Shown piece after piece: positions 18,656 through 29,192 of a stretch of DNA of 64,000 nucleotides (positions within the stretch are counted from its first letter, which is position 1; every line of letters starts with the position of its first letter). A program made the translations under genes and the position numbers. The notes beneath the pieces were generated by a model. It saw nothing but the letters and a program-made list of their open reading frames with translations, searched no databases and was not told the origin of the DNA. Source of the stretch: Sphingobacterium multivorum (GTDB lineage: Bacteria; Bacteroidota; Bacteroidia; Sphingobacteriales; Sphingobacteriaceae); NCBI RefSeq assembly GCF_039511225.1, contig NZ_CP154261.1, forward strand, positions 4,092,001 to 4,156,000. Direction: 5' to 3'.

Positions 18656-19908
18656 TAACCCTTAAAAAATTAACAAGTCTCTGCTTCTTGGCAATTGTCC
18701 TTATGACAAATGCCAATGCCCAAAAGAAAACCAAAATCAAGGAACAGCTCCCTTCGGGTTTACAGGACCGTCAGTATTGGTCCAATTTGCTTTATAAGAT
18801 GGCCTCACCGGTGATTCTTCATTTAGCCAACGGAACCCTTAAACAGCACATGCCTGTGGAAGTGCCGCCTGGTAATAAGCCTGATTTTTACAAGAAAGTC
18901 ACCTATCTGGAAGCTGTCGGACGTACAATGGCCGGGGTCGCCCCCTGGTTGGCACTACCTGATGACAGTAGCGATGAGTCGAAATTGCGCAAAAAGCTCC
19001 GCGATGCACTATTAATCGGTATCCGTAATGCGGTAGATCCACAAAACCCAGATTACCTCAATTTTAGAACCGAAAGCCAACCCATTGTTGACGCAGCTTA
19101 TATGGCGCAAGCTTTTCTCCGCGCACCAAAAGCACTCTGGGAACCTTTGGATGATATAACCAAACAACGTATCAGAGAGGAGTTCAAAGCACTTCGCACG
19201 CGTACAGGAGCGTACAACAATTGGTTGTTATTTGCAGGTATCAATGAAGCTTTCCTTTCCACCATTGGCGAACAAGCCGATCCTGTTCGCGTCGAGTTTG
19301 CCAAACGAAAAATCTTGGAATGGTACCAAGGAGATGGTTGGTATAGCGATGGTCCAAGCTTTAGTATGGATTATTATAATTCCTATGTTATCCATCCCAT
19401 GCTCGTAGACTTTTTCCAAATATTAACGAAGTCCAAAAAAGTAAGACAAGAGGATTATGATCTTGCGGTGAAACGTATGGTCAGGTACGCAGAATTTTCG
19501 GAAAGATTCATCGCACCAGACGGCAGCTACCCGCCCTTCGGAAGATCCATTACCTATCGTACCGCAGCATTCCAAGCTTTAGGTCAAGTTGCTCTTATGC
19601 ACAAGTTACCTGAGTACATAGATCCGGCACAAGTACGATGTGGGGTCTCGGCCGTAATGCACCGCATGTACGATCAACAAAATAATTTTGATAGCGATGG
19701 ATGGCTTGTCCTGGGCTTCTGTGGATCGCAACCGGACATTGCGGATAGCTACACTTCTACAGGAAGTTTGTATATGGCAACTTTAGGTTTTCTCCCTTTA
19801 GGCTTACCTGCAGACGATCCTTTTTGGGCCAATCCTCCTGCAGATTGGACAGCAAAGAAAGCCTGGTCAGGACAAGCATTCAAAAAGGATTACCATGTTG
19901 AATACTAA
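18652..19908 (+). CDS. DUF2264 domain protein
   Basis: Exported protein of 418 aa with signal peptide 1-23 and one DUF2264 domain over nearly the whole length, predicted (alpha/alpha)6-toroid. Visible features include RTMAGVAPWLALPDD, YNNWLLFAGINEAFL, WYQGDGWYSDGPSFSMDYYNSYVIHPM and APDGSYPPFGRSITYRTAAFQAL. Members are often found next to GH105 or GH88 and polysaccharide lyases in pectin-type loci; the molecular activity is not established as far as I know. Its start overlaps the GH105 stop (ATGA), so both are made together and probably act on the same uronate-containing product. The call is secure at domain level only. Confidence 0.88.
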   Translation: MITLKKLTSLCFLAIVLMTNANAQKKTKIKEQLPSGLQDRQYWSNLLYKMASPVILHLANGTLKQHMPVEVPPGNKPDFYKKVTYLEAVGRTMAGVAPWLALPDDSSDESKLRKKLRDALLIGIRNAVDPQNPDYLNFRTESQPIVDAAYMAQAFLRAPKALWEPLDDITKQRIREEFKALRTRTGAYNNWLLFAGINEAFLSTIGEQADPVRVEFAKRKILEWYQGDGWYSDGPSFSMDYYNSYVIHPMLVDFFQILTKSKKVRQEDYDLAVKRMVRYAEFSERFIAPDGSYPPFGRSITYRTAAFQALGQVALMHKLPEYIDPAQVRCGVSAVMHRMYDQQNNFDSDGWLVLGFCGSQPDIADSYTSTGSLYMATLGFLPLGLPADDPFWANPPADWTAKKAWSGQAFKKDYHVEY

Positions 19909-19994
19909 TCTGGAGTACTAACACTGGGTTCTGTTCGGAACAGCTAGGAACCTGCTTCGGATCACCACCAGATGTTGACCAGATTCCGATCAAC

Positions 19995-20043
19995 TATTGA
20001 CCTGTCCCTGACCAGACCTTTTCTGGTCAGGGACAGGTCAATA
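19995..20043. repeat. Perfect 22-bp hairpin between convergent genes
   Basis: Inverted repeat arms at 19995-20016 and 20022-20043 match over all 22 bp around a 5-nt loop (CCTTT). It lies between the convergent DUF2264 and beta-helix genes and probably stops transcription from both sides. There is no T-tract on either strand, so it is not a classical intrinsic terminator. The flanks hold smaller palindromes (CTGTTC-G-GAACAG at 19931-19943). Confidence 0.7.
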
Positions 20044-20144
20044 TTGATATCATATTAAGTCAATCGGCGAACATGGTACGAACAGCGTCCGAATACGATC
20101 CAAACAGCCAGCATGTATAACTAAGCTGATGGATTGTTTGAGAT

Positions 20145-21992
20145 TCAATACACTTTGATCTTTTGCATACCATTTTTGCGAAACTCAATTGGCCCAGGAT
20201 AATGATGTTTATTTTTCCTTGTATTTCCGAAGTAGTCTATGTTGAATGATTTTAGGGCTTCGGCTGCACTAGCAATTCTTTGCTGGGGAATAGCAGCGTT
20301 CCCAAGTTCCTGAGCAAAGACCGGCATTCTATTTTTATTCGTTTTCCAATCTGATGAAACATTCATATATAGATACCACCCATCTGCCTCTTCGACTACT
20401 TTGATATTTGTATCCGAAACGGGATCAACCTGAGGTTCTACCTCCGATTTTGCAGGAGCTGCTCCTGCCAAAAATAAGTTTCCTTTCATCTTGACGGTTA
20501 ATGGACATTCATCGTACACAGTAAGATCTGCCCGAGTAAATAGATTGTTATAATATGAAACATCGCCGCAAGGACAATCATGAAGCCCCGCAATTTCTGT
20601 GCTGTGAGGAGTTAAATACGGTGTTTTGCGTTCATCTACTTTTCCTGTTGGCCAGATCTTCCATGCGATCAGATTATTGATAAAAGCGATTCCCTGTGAA
20701 AGCTTCACTTGTGCTAATTCTTCGGATAGAAATAAATTATTATCGACCAAGACGGGGCCATGATTTACCTCCAGAGAGAAATCCTGTACCTTGTTGTCAT
20801 GCAATAAATTATTTGTGATCCGCGTTCCCTGAGTCATCCAATCCAGCCATATCCCCCCTTCGGTACGATAAATATGATTGTGACGAATCACAACATCCAC
20901 AGGTGCATGTAGTTTTAATCCAGCAACTTCATAGCCCCAAAATTGTTGATTTAAGCCGATATCACTAATGATATTGTCCGCAATGACGCTATAAATAGCC
21001 CCTAAACTTCCCGCAATACCTGCCTGCCCGCAAAATGAAATCCGATTGTTCCTGACAATATGACTACCGATATGGTCACGATTCCAATTATTTTCCAGTG
21101 CACGTTCGGTCGTTTTGACAAAAGCTTCTGCAGACTCCGATTTGTTATCCCATGCGTCCCCATATTTTCCCAAGGTTATCCCGACGCACTTTGAATGACT
21201 TATGGTATTATCTTCTATTAACCAACCTTTACTCCAATGTGTACCGAGTAAACCAATCTGTTCAGCAGTTGGTGGCGCCCAAGGTGTAGCGGCATGGCTC
21301 ATCATAAATCCCTTTACATGAATGTAATTGATATAAGGCTTTTCAGGGTAAAAAACAGCCTGACGTACATTAATCTCAACCGTATTTTCATTGGGATTGG
21401 CCACTATAAAATTCGCCCAAATCCGGGTTTCTTTTTCATCTACTTTTGCAAACCAAAGCGCTTTATCAGCTTTCGCCAGCAGCATATTTTCTAAAGTTTC
21501 GGACTCTCGGAGCGGAATATTGTTCAAGTAGACTTCTCCTGTATGACACCATTTTCCCCGCTCAAGCCAATCACCATGAATTGTATCTGCGTATGGATTA
21601 AATGTGCCAAAGAAAGCATTCGGAATGCTCACCATCCAAGTATTTCGATCGATATGCTTCCATCCCTTGATCACCTCCGAACCTTTGATCTCCACTCGCT
21701 CACCAGCAGCAGCCTGATACCGAATCATTTTTTGAGCTGATTCGCCACCACGTGGCGGTGATACACACTCACGATAAATCCCTTCGTGCACAGTAATGAC
21801 ATCGCCTGGTTGCGCTATTTTAGAAGCAGCCTGAATCGATTTTAAGGGGGACGATTGAGCTCCGTTATTGATATCACTCCCTTCCTGGCTTACATGTATT
21901 TCCTTATAAGAAGACTGTTTCTGCCCATATAACGATCTCTGCGATATAACACAGCACAGCATTATTCCAACTATCTTATGATAATATTTCAT
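20145..21992 (-). CDS. Right-handed parallel beta-helix exported protein, possibly a glycosidase
   Basis: Exported 615-aa protein with signal peptide (about 1-23). The N-terminus has the pectate-lyase-like opening HVSQEGSDINNGAQSSPLKS (about 33-52) and GDVITVHEGIYRECV. The middle consists of beta-helix coils with asparagine-ladder turns (HIVRNNRISFCG, VIRHNHIYRTEGGIWLDW, RITNNLLHDNK, PVLVDNNLFLS). This arrangement resembles exported beta-helix proteins in plant-glycan loci, including the GH141 group, but I cannot confirm a family or name catalytic residues. It is the last gene of the susCD-GH95-GH35-GH2-GH43 group, 93 bp after GH43. Confidence 0.75.
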   Translation of the reverse strand: MKYYHKIVGIMLCCVISQRSLYGQKQSSYKEIHVSQEGSDINNGAQSSPLKSIQAASKIAQPGDVITVHEGIYRECVSPPRGGESAQKMIRYQAAAGERVEIKGSEVIKGWKHIDRNTWMVSIPNAFFGTFNPYADTIHGDWLERGKWCHTGEVYLNNIPLRESETLENMLLAKADKALWFAKVDEKETRIWANFIVANPNENTVEINVRQAVFYPEKPYINYIHVKGFMMSHAATPWAPPTAEQIGLLGTHWSKGWLIEDNTISHSKCVGITLGKYGDAWDNKSESAEAFVKTTERALENNWNRDHIGSHIVRNNRISFCGQAGIAGSLGAIYSVIADNIISDIGLNQQFWGYEVAGLKLHAPVDVVIRHNHIYRTEGGIWLDWMTQGTRITNNLLHDNKVQDFSLEVNHGPVLVDNNLFLSEELAQVKLSQGIAFINNLIAWKIWPTGKVDERKTPYLTPHSTEIAGLHDCPCGDVSYYNNLFTRADLTVYDECPLTVKMKGNLFLAGAAPAKSEVEPQVDPVSDTNIKVVEEADGWYLYMNVSSDWKTNKNRMPVFAQELGNAAIPQQRIASAAEALKSFNIDYFGNTRKNKHHYPGPIEFRKNGMQKIKVY

Positions 21993-22085
21993 TAATTTCT
22001 AACATTAAAATTAAACCCTTCTTCACATCTCAAATACCCGTTCTTTACGCAAGAACTGCATGCCTAATTTTTCGTCAGCATCGCT

Positions 22086-23699
22086 TTACTTATTGGTGAA
22101 CCTAAACCAATTAAAGTCAGCAAAACCGTCTACCCCTTCCGATGTTTTGCTATAATTGAATAATGCAAAACGGTTTGCTGTCCAAGGTAAGCCTAGTTGC
22201 ATCGTTAAATCATTTCCAATGACATAAAAATTATCACCGTCAGTACTATAATAAAATTTCGCTATGCCTCCCCTGTCAGTGACGCGTGCCCGCACCCATA
22301 GTTTATCACCAACGAAATTTTCTTTGCTTTCGATAATCTTGTCATCATTGCTCATGATAATTTTCCGTTTGCCATTGACCTGCTCCACAGCCACAAAAGC
22401 ATACGGGAATTCAAAGACGCCAAAGCCAGCCACGTTGCCATTTTTCAATCCCTTCAGATCGATTTCGACAGTACCTTCTGAACTTGGTCCCTGCACCCGC
22501 TGTGTTAAGGTATTACGGGCCGTCTTTAAAGAATCCGCACGGGAAGCATGCAAGCGCAAATATCCCTTACGTTCTTGAAGCGACCATTTGCTATTGTCAG
22601 GGTTATGATTCCATTGCCATTGCAATCCCAGTTTTGTCCCATTAAACTCATCAGTCGTAGCCGGGGTTTTTATCGGGTAAGTCTTTCCGACATTGGGCTT
22701 TTTGTAGGTAATCACGTCCTTATTGCCAGTTCCCAGCATAGGCCATCCATCCTCCCATTTTACAGGTAAAAGATGAGGGACCCGACCTATTGCTCCACGA
22801 TCCTGCATAATAATAAACCACCAGTCCCCATTTTTCAGCTGTACCATACCACCCTGATGTAGACCGTTGTCAGGATAAGAACTGTTATCATTGAGAATCA
22901 ATTTATGCTCATAGGGCCCATAGATATTGTCTGAGCGCAAGCAGATCTGCCAGCCCTGTGTTCCACCTGCCGGACAAGTGATATAGTACTTGCCGTTAAT
23001 CTTGTACATATGCGCTCCTTCCATTCCAAAATGTCCGCCGAGTTCGTTCGCATTCTTGAAGCTGCCCTGCCAAATTTTGACTTTATCACTCTTGACCGAT
23101 TTAACATCCGCATTCAACTCTGTTAAATATAATGTACCTTGACCATGTACGACATAGACTTTACCATTGTCATCAAAGAACAAACCCGGGTCATACAGGT
23201 ACTCGTGGAAAATTGTCCGCTTCCAAGGCCCCTCAGGCTTGTCTGCTTCGCAGATAGAAAAATTTCCTTTTTCACGTCCCCAACCATATGGCGTACAGAA
23301 TCCAGCATAGAATTTCCCATTATGATGCTTCAATGTGGCCGCCCATGAACCATTCAAATACAATGTACCGCCTTCCATATTGTAGCGCGGATCTTCGGTA
23401 TAGTGATCCAAAGCATAGCCTACCATTTCCCAGTTGACCAAATCCTTCGACTTCACTATTGGAGCTCCTGGCACATAGTGCATACTTGTCGAGATCATAT
23501 AAAAATCATCCCCTACACGAATCACATCAGGATCGGGCCAATCGCCCCAAAACAACGGATTAGTGAATGTACCATTGCCATTGTCAGGACTCCAAACCTG
23601 CTGTGCCGACGCCTGTCCAAAGAGTGACAGTGTCAAAGCCAAAGCAAGCCCCAACTTTGTGGATGACTTACCATAGCGCTTCGTTATAATCGTATTCAT
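22086..23699 (-). CDS. GH43 family beta-xylosidase/alpha-L-arabinofuranosidase
   Basis: Exported inverting GH43 five-blade propeller enzyme, 537 aa. Signal peptide 1-32. The catalytic triad positions are visible: base Asp56 in WGDWPDPDVIRVGDDFYM, pKa-modulating Asp170 in YLYDPGLFFDDNG and acid Glu227 in FGMEGAHMYKING. A C-terminal beta-sandwich of about 190 residues (from about 345) follows, as in the long GH43 members from Bacteroidota. Specificity between xylose and arabinose cannot be read from the sequence. It lies 26 bp after GH2 and is part of the GH95-to-beta-helix run. Confidence 0.93.
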   Translation of the reverse strand: MNTIITKRYGKSSTKLGLALALTLSLFGQASAQQVWSPDNGNGTFTNPLFWGDWPDPDVIRVGDDFYMISTSMHYVPGAPIVKSKDLVNWEMVGYALDHYTEDPRYNMEGGTLYLNGSWAATLKHHNGKFYAGFCTPYGWGREKGNFSICEADKPEGPWKRTIFHEYLYDPGLFFDDNGKVYVVHGQGTLYLTELNADVKSVKSDKVKIWQGSFKNANELGGHFGMEGAHMYKINGKYYITCPAGGTQGWQICLRSDNIYGPYEHKLILNDNSSYPDNGLHQGGMVQLKNGDWWFIIMQDRGAIGRVPHLLPVKWEDGWPMLGTGNKDVITYKKPNVGKTYPIKTPATTDEFNGTKLGLQWQWNHNPDNSKWSLQERKGYLRLHASRADSLKTARNTLTQRVQGPSSEGTVEIDLKGLKNGNVAGFGVFEFPYAFVAVEQVNGKRKIIMSNDDKIIESKENFVGDKLWVRARVTDRGGIAKFYYSTDGDNFYVIGNDLTMQLGLPWTANRFALFNYSKTSEGVDGFADFNWFRFTNK

Positions 23700-23725
23700 A
23701 TTTATTTTTAATTCCTTGTTATTAA

Positions 23726-26650
23726 TTATTGAAATAGGGTCACTTCAGCCAATCCCGCCCGTCCTTCGGAGACCTCCAAAATACTGACCCGTATGAATTT
23801 TAACACCTTATCCAATTTGACCGGTTTAAAATCCCATCCCGTACATTCTTTTTCATACAATTCTTCCCATGTCGTTCCATCTAACGACCCTTCAACTTTA
23901 TAGCGATATTTCGAGCTATCTTTTTGCAAACGTACACGAGTACCGACCACCTTGGTTGCTTGATCCAATTCAAAGGTGACAATCTGAGGGAATTTATCCT
24001 GATCCGCAATCCACCACGAATAGTCGTCGCCGTCGGTCACCTGAGTGACCGGAAAATCAGGATGTGCTGACGTTGCTGTTACCTTTTTGAATTTTATTTT
24101 TGGTCGGGCCAACAGTTCTTTATCCCATTTCGTGGGTTTAATAACCGCATGATCTTCTTCATTTCCGCGAAAGACCGCGTGATCACCATCAGGGATTTCG
24201 TTGGATACAGGCCGGATCGATCTGATAGCTTTACTTCCACTTTCCAAGCCTGCAGCTGATGCGCTGATATGAATTGTCCCACTTTTTTTGCTGGTACGCA
24301 CAAAAGCAAATCCAATACCGCCTTCTACGACCTGTGGGTTCACTGCGATACGCGCCGAACCATCCCCGATTAAGTGTCCTTCACCTGCCACCTGAATACG
24401 GATCGCTGTCTGTGCATCATGCAGCAGATTCCCCTGTTTGTCACAGATTTTAAAATATACCGGAATCATATCTGACCCATCCGCAACTGGCTGAATGCCA
24501 TATTCCGGTAGCAGGACTTCAATATGATGCGCGGCACCGGCTGTTTGCACCGCATGTTGCGCCACCACTTTTCCTTTTACATAGGCTAATGCCTTCAATT
24601 CTCCGGCTTCATAGCCACCTGCATCGAAAACAAAACTTGGACTTCCGCCTTTTTCCACGATGTACGGGTAGGCCTTGGCTCGTTCATCACGGGTTTGCCG
24701 TCCGATAAGTTTTCCATTCCGATAGAGTTCGACAGCTTCACAATTTGAGTACACCGTAATCTCCGTACTTGATGTTTTCAGTTTTTCTGGCGAATTATAG
24801 GAGGCTATAAATACCATGGGGCCTTTGAAAATCCCCTTTTGAACCAGCTGATAAGGACGCATACTTTGCATCATGTAAAAAGCAAACTTAGGATATCGGT
24901 TTACATCAACCACACCGGAATACATAGTCTCTTCTTCGGCACCACGAGTATAATCGTTATAACTCCACATAAAGTGCCCACCCATACGTGGGTTGGCATC
25001 CAACATACACCAATCGAAATAGCCATTTCCATTCAGTTGATGTAATCGGCTACGCCCCTGCCGCATTTGTTCATATTCATTTTCAGTCATACTCACCCTT
25101 GGCTTTTCCCCTACACCATCACCCCATTCCCTTGTCAATAAGGGTTTGACTGCGATTTGGTCCTCCAGATAATTACTCATCACATTGCCATTTTTGGGGT
25201 ATTTGGAAACCTGTTTGTAGAAAACATCATAATAAGGTTCTGTTTCTTCGTGACTAAAATAATCACCGGCAGTATAAAACTGATCACCAGGGTATTCAGC
25301 ATGTGCAGCTTCCGCAATGCGCTTCACCACCGACAGGGGGTAACTGGTTTCATTTAATGCGGTCTCCCAAAGAACAACAGAAGGTCGATTTCGGTCACGG
25401 CGGATCATACTACGCGTGATGGCTTCCAAACGATCTGCAAATTCGGGAGCCTTATTAAAATATTGCCATCCCGGTACACATTCGACAACCAAGAGCCCAT
25501 GGCGGTCGCAAGCTTCCAAAAATGCAGGGTCGTGTGGATAATGTGCTGCCCGAACGGCATTATATCCACCGCGTTTCATATCGATCACTTCCCGTTCCTG
25601 GACAGAATTAGATGCTGCATCACCGACATAAGGATAAGCTTGATGCCGATTGGCTCCAACCATATAAAGATGTTCGCCATTAATAAAGAACCCACCATCT
25701 TTGGTATACCGAATCTGGCGGATACCTATTTGCTCAGTACGGCGATCCACTTCGACTCCATCGGCTAGGTACACCCGATTTTCCAAGTTATAGCAGATCG
25801 GACGATAGGGATGCCACAATTGCGGGTTTTTGATATCTATCTGCTGGTCTATCCGCCGACGTTCTTGCGGTTTCAGCTCAAATGGTAGTTGCTGCTGGCC
25901 CACAACTTTTCCCTTGGTATCTTTCAGTACGGTCAAGAGATACCCCTTCTTGGCCACTTTATCATCATTTTTTAGCTCAGTATTTACAGCAACAGTAGCG
26001 TTGCTCTTATCCACCTTCGGGTAATGCACAAAAACACCCGAATTTTGGGTCGCATCAGGCTCCAGTTCATCGGTAATGCGCAAGGGGTCGGAAACAATCA
26101 ATTTGGCATCCCGATAGATTCCGCTATAATAATAGAAGTCAAGTCTATCCTGCGGCTTACCCGGAGGTGTCAATGGATCGTACTCAGCTGACACCCGAAC
26201 TGCAATCACATTGCTTGTATGATCAAAATGAAGCTGATCCGTGATATCCAATGTAAAGCCAACATATCCACCATGGTGCTTACCAACGCTTTTACCATTG
26301 ACAAACACCTCACAGCTGTTCATCACCCCTTCAAACTGCACAAAGACCTTCTTGCCACGATACTGATCCGATAGTTTGAAATAGCGCCGATACCAGCCTA
26401 TCCCATCGTAAATAGCATCTCCACCATTATGTTTCTTTTCGAGCTGCATTACATGCGGCAACACGGCGGGGATCCATTTGGAGTCATCCAGACCAATCCC
26501 CTCTCCACCTTTAAGGTCGCCACGATAGAACGCCCAATTCGTGTTCAGTTGATATTCGATACGGCTTGCAGGCTTTTTCCCGAAACTCTGCAAACAAAGT
26601 CCCAGTAATAGAAAAAGCGCGACAGCTAATTTTTTAAAAAGCTCATTCAT
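23726..26650 (-). CDS. GH2 family glycosidase (beta-galactosidase type) with discoidin-like C-terminus
   Basis: Exported 974-aa retaining glycosidase. Signal peptide 1-24; sugar-binding jelly roll (about 45-185), Ig-like domain (about 195-310) and barrel (about 310-610) with acid/base Glu434 (WETALNETSYP) and nucleophile Glu508 (LLTREWGDG). A DUF4982-like domain follows (about 640-710), then a Big-type domain (about 715-820), and the C-terminal 130 residues resemble an F5/8 type C domain (FPVTQVTDGDDYSWWIAD). The set fits exo-beta-galactosidases of plant-glycan loci, though beta-glucuronidase or alpha-L-arabinopyranosidase activity also occurs in GH2. It starts 17 bp after the GH35 stop. Confidence 0.92.
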   Translation of the reverse strand: MNELFKKLAVALFLLLGLCLQSFGKKPASRIEYQLNTNWAFYRGDLKGGEGIGLDDSKWIPAVLPHVMQLEKKHNGGDAIYDGIGWYRRYFKLSDQYRGKKVFVQFEGVMNSCEVFVNGKSVGKHHGGYVGFTLDITDQLHFDHTSNVIAVRVSAEYDPLTPPGKPQDRLDFYYYSGIYRDAKLIVSDPLRITDELEPDATQNSGVFVHYPKVDKSNATVAVNTELKNDDKVAKKGYLLTVLKDTKGKVVGQQQLPFELKPQERRRIDQQIDIKNPQLWHPYRPICYNLENRVYLADGVEVDRRTEQIGIRQIRYTKDGGFFINGEHLYMVGANRHQAYPYVGDAASNSVQEREVIDMKRGGYNAVRAAHYPHDPAFLEACDRHGLLVVECVPGWQYFNKAPEFADRLEAITRSMIRRDRNRPSVVLWETALNETSYPLSVVKRIAEAAHAEYPGDQFYTAGDYFSHEETEPYYDVFYKQVSKYPKNGNVMSNYLEDQIAVKPLLTREWGDGVGEKPRVSMTENEYEQMRQGRSRLHQLNGNGYFDWCMLDANPRMGGHFMWSYNDYTRGAEEETMYSGVVDVNRYPKFAFYMMQSMRPYQLVQKGIFKGPMVFIASYNSPEKLKTSSTEITVYSNCEAVELYRNGKLIGRQTRDERAKAYPYIVEKGGSPSFVFDAGGYEAGELKALAYVKGKVVAQHAVQTAGAAHHIEVLLPEYGIQPVADGSDMIPVYFKICDKQGNLLHDAQTAIRIQVAGEGHLIGDGSARIAVNPQVVEGGIGFAFVRTSKKSGTIHISASAAGLESGSKAIRSIRPVSNEIPDGDHAVFRGNEEDHAVIKPTKWDKELLARPKIKFKKVTATSAHPDFPVTQVTDGDDYSWWIADQDKFPQIVTFELDQATKVVGTRVRLQKDSSKYRYKVEGSLDGTTWEELYEKECTGWDFKPVKLDKVLKFIRVSILEVSEGRAGLAEVTLFQ

Positions 26651-26666
26651 TCCTCACAAGTATTGA

Positions 26667-29192
26667 TTATTTATTTTTTCTTACCTCAGCAGTATTAGGA
26701 TAGGGTAGAATCTCCAATGCGTGTAAAAGTGCTCCGTTTTCCGTCTGTCTCAGCCCAAAAGTGAGTACATTTTTCTTCGAACCAAAGTTCAGCCAACATT
26801 CCGGAAGAAAAAATTCACGTTGAGGTCCTGCCTCCCAATGACGTCCGATATTATGTCCATTGAGCCACATATAACCGTTGCCCGAAGCATTGACCTTAGC
26901 CATCCAGGGTACCCATAGGTCTTTCGGAAGTTTGTCTAGATTAAATTCAACACGGTACCAGGTAACAAGACCGTCCTGTTTACCTTTGGGCTGTACTTGA
27001 TTCCCCTTGCGTGGAATTTCATTCTTTGTATCCAGAGACACTGTCGTCCAGCTTGTATCATCAAAATCGGGTAAATTCCAGCCTTGCTGTATGCCGGCAA
27101 GATCCGTCGACAACTCCCATTCCAAGGGATGCGTAAGTGCTGTTTCACTGAGCGAAAGTCCCGCTTGATGAATACCTGCCAGCTCTTCCATCGGTACATA
27201 ACCATGTGCGTGACCAAGGTTTTCATAAGCCACAACAATCTCATTTTCTCCAGCTTTCAATAGGCCGGCAACATCAAAACGGTTGTCGTATTCGTCTGCG
27301 CGAATACGCTCAAGAGCATTGCGTGTTGTCCAACTTTGGGCATCCGCACGGTCCGGAAAAAGCCGCTTGGCGGGCTTTCCATTAACAAGTACCGATACAA
27401 TATCCCGTGTGTACATATTGAAGAGCAAATAATGTTCACGTTCCGCTTGTTTTGCCGTCAGGACCACACGGCTGCGATAACTGCTGTATCTAAAATCGTT
27501 GATATCCATATCAGAAAGACTGACCAACTGTGGCATCGTGTTCCAATCGGCCTGCCCGATAGCGTCCTCAGCCTTACGGGCTGTACTGACACGGATTCCT
27601 GTCGGCACTTTGGAAGGTCGTTCAATGGCATCAGCCTTCTTTGGCCACCAATCACCCTTATTTGCCGATTGCCCCTTTGCCACAACCAATATCTTTGATT
27701 CCAAACCTGCAAGATCATAATCTACTTCAATTTTCTCCATGTGCTGAATCTGATTGACCAGCTGATCATCAGTTTTAATCAGTACTTTTTCTCCATTTTG
27801 ATTGACATTGTAGATCGGATCTTTTACAAGATTGACACTGTTTGGCAATAGGGTCACTTTTCCCTTGATTGCTTGTTTCGGATCCGTATTATGCAGAAAT
27901 ATAAACTTTGTACCATCGCTGGCCACTCTCACTCCGCCAAATAATGATTTTGGGGCGCCTTGCAGCTCACAGGGGCCTCCTTCCGTGCGGACCAGTTTGG
28001 ATTCAAACTGTTGAATGAACGCACCGATTTCTTTAGCAGCAAGGTATTTCGGTCCAATGGCGCCATTTTCATGGATGGCAGCGTTATAGTCATAACTTGT
28101 GGTCATGCCCCGTGCTCCCCAACCATCAAAATGTGTACCGCCAAAAAACATATAGTAATTGATGCCTGTTCCGCCACCCAGCATAGTCATTAGACCGATA
28201 GCCTTGAAATGTCGGTCGTCGGAATAATGCTCTTCACTTAATCTCCCTGTGACCAGCGAAAACCATCCACCTTGTAACTCGGTCACAAACCCCGGAGCGT
28301 CAGGTTGTTTTTTGCGCAGATCCATCATCCGATAAGCGCAGCTTGGCGCATCCGATGGACCGCTTACATAGTAATTATCACAATCAAAGACCTGAGATAA
28401 TTCGGGATCTTTGCTTCCCCTGGTTTCATTGGTCAGACAGGTGAAGACCGGAATATCCATCCCACTTTTATGCACCGATTCATTGAGGGCCTTCAGCACT
28501 TTATCTTTTCCGGGACTCCAATGCGCATCGTATTCATTTTCAATCTGGATCATGATAATCCCTTTTTTACCCTTTTCCTTACGGGTGATCTGTTCGGGTA
28601 CCAACTCTTTGCATACAGCATTAAACCAATGCTGGGACCAGGCAATATGCTGTTCGTCGTTGCCTCGCAACCAAAAACCTTCCAGATTATCGGGGCGGTA
28701 TTTGGCTAGCCATCTTGGGTAACCACCGCCAGAAAATTCAGCACAAATAAAAGGGCCGGGACGAACAATAGTATAAAAACCAAACTCTTCCTGCGCCATT
28801 TTTAGCCACCTTTTGAGGTCGGAAAAATCAAATTTGGATTGATCCTGCATATCTCTTGGAATATGGCGTTCATGCCAATTCCAGGGTACATACGTTTCTA
28901 CCGTATTGAAACCTGCTTCCTTTATTTTTTTAAAACGATCACGCCACAATTCTTCGGGACAACGAAAGTAATGGAAAGCCGCACTATAGATATAAACGTC
29001 TTTTCCCTCAATGGTCATACAGGATCCATCGTAACGGATCCGCTCCGGCTGGGCAAATTTTTTGGCCGGACGCATCTGGTCACCATTTTGTCCAAATGCC
29101 ATCGAAGCATAAAAAATAATCGAGCAGAAAGTCAAACGCAACACCAAAAAGAACGTTTTCTTTCTACTACAAGTTAATTTAAACATATTCAT
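26667..29192 (-). CDS. GH35 family beta-galactosidase (second, divergent copy)
   Basis: Exported 841-aa GH35 enzyme. Signal peptide about 1-35, then the barrel: SAAFHYFRCPEELWRDR, IVRPGPFICAEFSGGGYPRWL, acid/base Glu220 in IQIENEYDAHW and nucleophile Glu305 in FVTELQGGWFS. C-terminal jelly-roll domains end with GNGYMWLNGHNIGRHWEAGP. It differs widely from the GH35 at 8330 in length and insertions, so the two are probably not redundant. Its ATG overlaps the GH95 stop by 4 bp (ATGA), implying translational coupling; an internal ATG two codons later is an alternative start. Confidence 0.93.
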   Translation of the reverse strand: MNMFKLTCSRKKTFFLVLRLTFCSIIFYASMAFGQNGDQMRPAKKFAQPERIRYDGSCMTIEGKDVYIYSAAFHYFRCPEELWRDRFKKIKEAGFNTVETYVPWNWHERHIPRDMQDQSKFDFSDLKRWLKMAQEEFGFYTIVRPGPFICAEFSGGGYPRWLAKYRPDNLEGFWLRGNDEQHIAWSQHWFNAVCKELVPEQITRKEKGKKGIIMIQIENEYDAHWSPGKDKVLKALNESVHKSGMDIPVFTCLTNETRGSKDPELSQVFDCDNYYVSGPSDAPSCAYRMMDLRKKQPDAPGFVTELQGGWFSLVTGRLSEEHYSDDRHFKAIGLMTMLGGGTGINYYMFFGGTHFDGWGARGMTTSYDYNAAIHENGAIGPKYLAAKEIGAFIQQFESKLVRTEGGPCELQGAPKSLFGGVRVASDGTKFIFLHNTDPKQAIKGKVTLLPNSVNLVKDPIYNVNQNGEKVLIKTDDQLVNQIQHMEKIEVDYDLAGLESKILVVAKGQSANKGDWWPKKADAIERPSKVPTGIRVSTARKAEDAIGQADWNTMPQLVSLSDMDINDFRYSSYRSRVVLTAKQAEREHYLLFNMYTRDIVSVLVNGKPAKRLFPDRADAQSWTTRNALERIRADEYDNRFDVAGLLKAGENEIVVAYENLGHAHGYVPMEELAGIHQAGLSLSETALTHPLEWELSTDLAGIQQGWNLPDFDDTSWTTVSLDTKNEIPRKGNQVQPKGKQDGLVTWYRVEFNLDKLPKDLWVPWMAKVNASGNGYMWLNGHNIGRHWEAGPQREFFLPECWLNFGSKKNVLTFGLRQTENGALLHALEILPYPNTAEVRKNK

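Noticed and set aside
20145..21992. Calling the beta-helix protein a pectate lyase
   Set aside because: The fold is shared by lyases and several glycosidase families; no calcium-binding Asp cluster with the lyase arginine could be identified.
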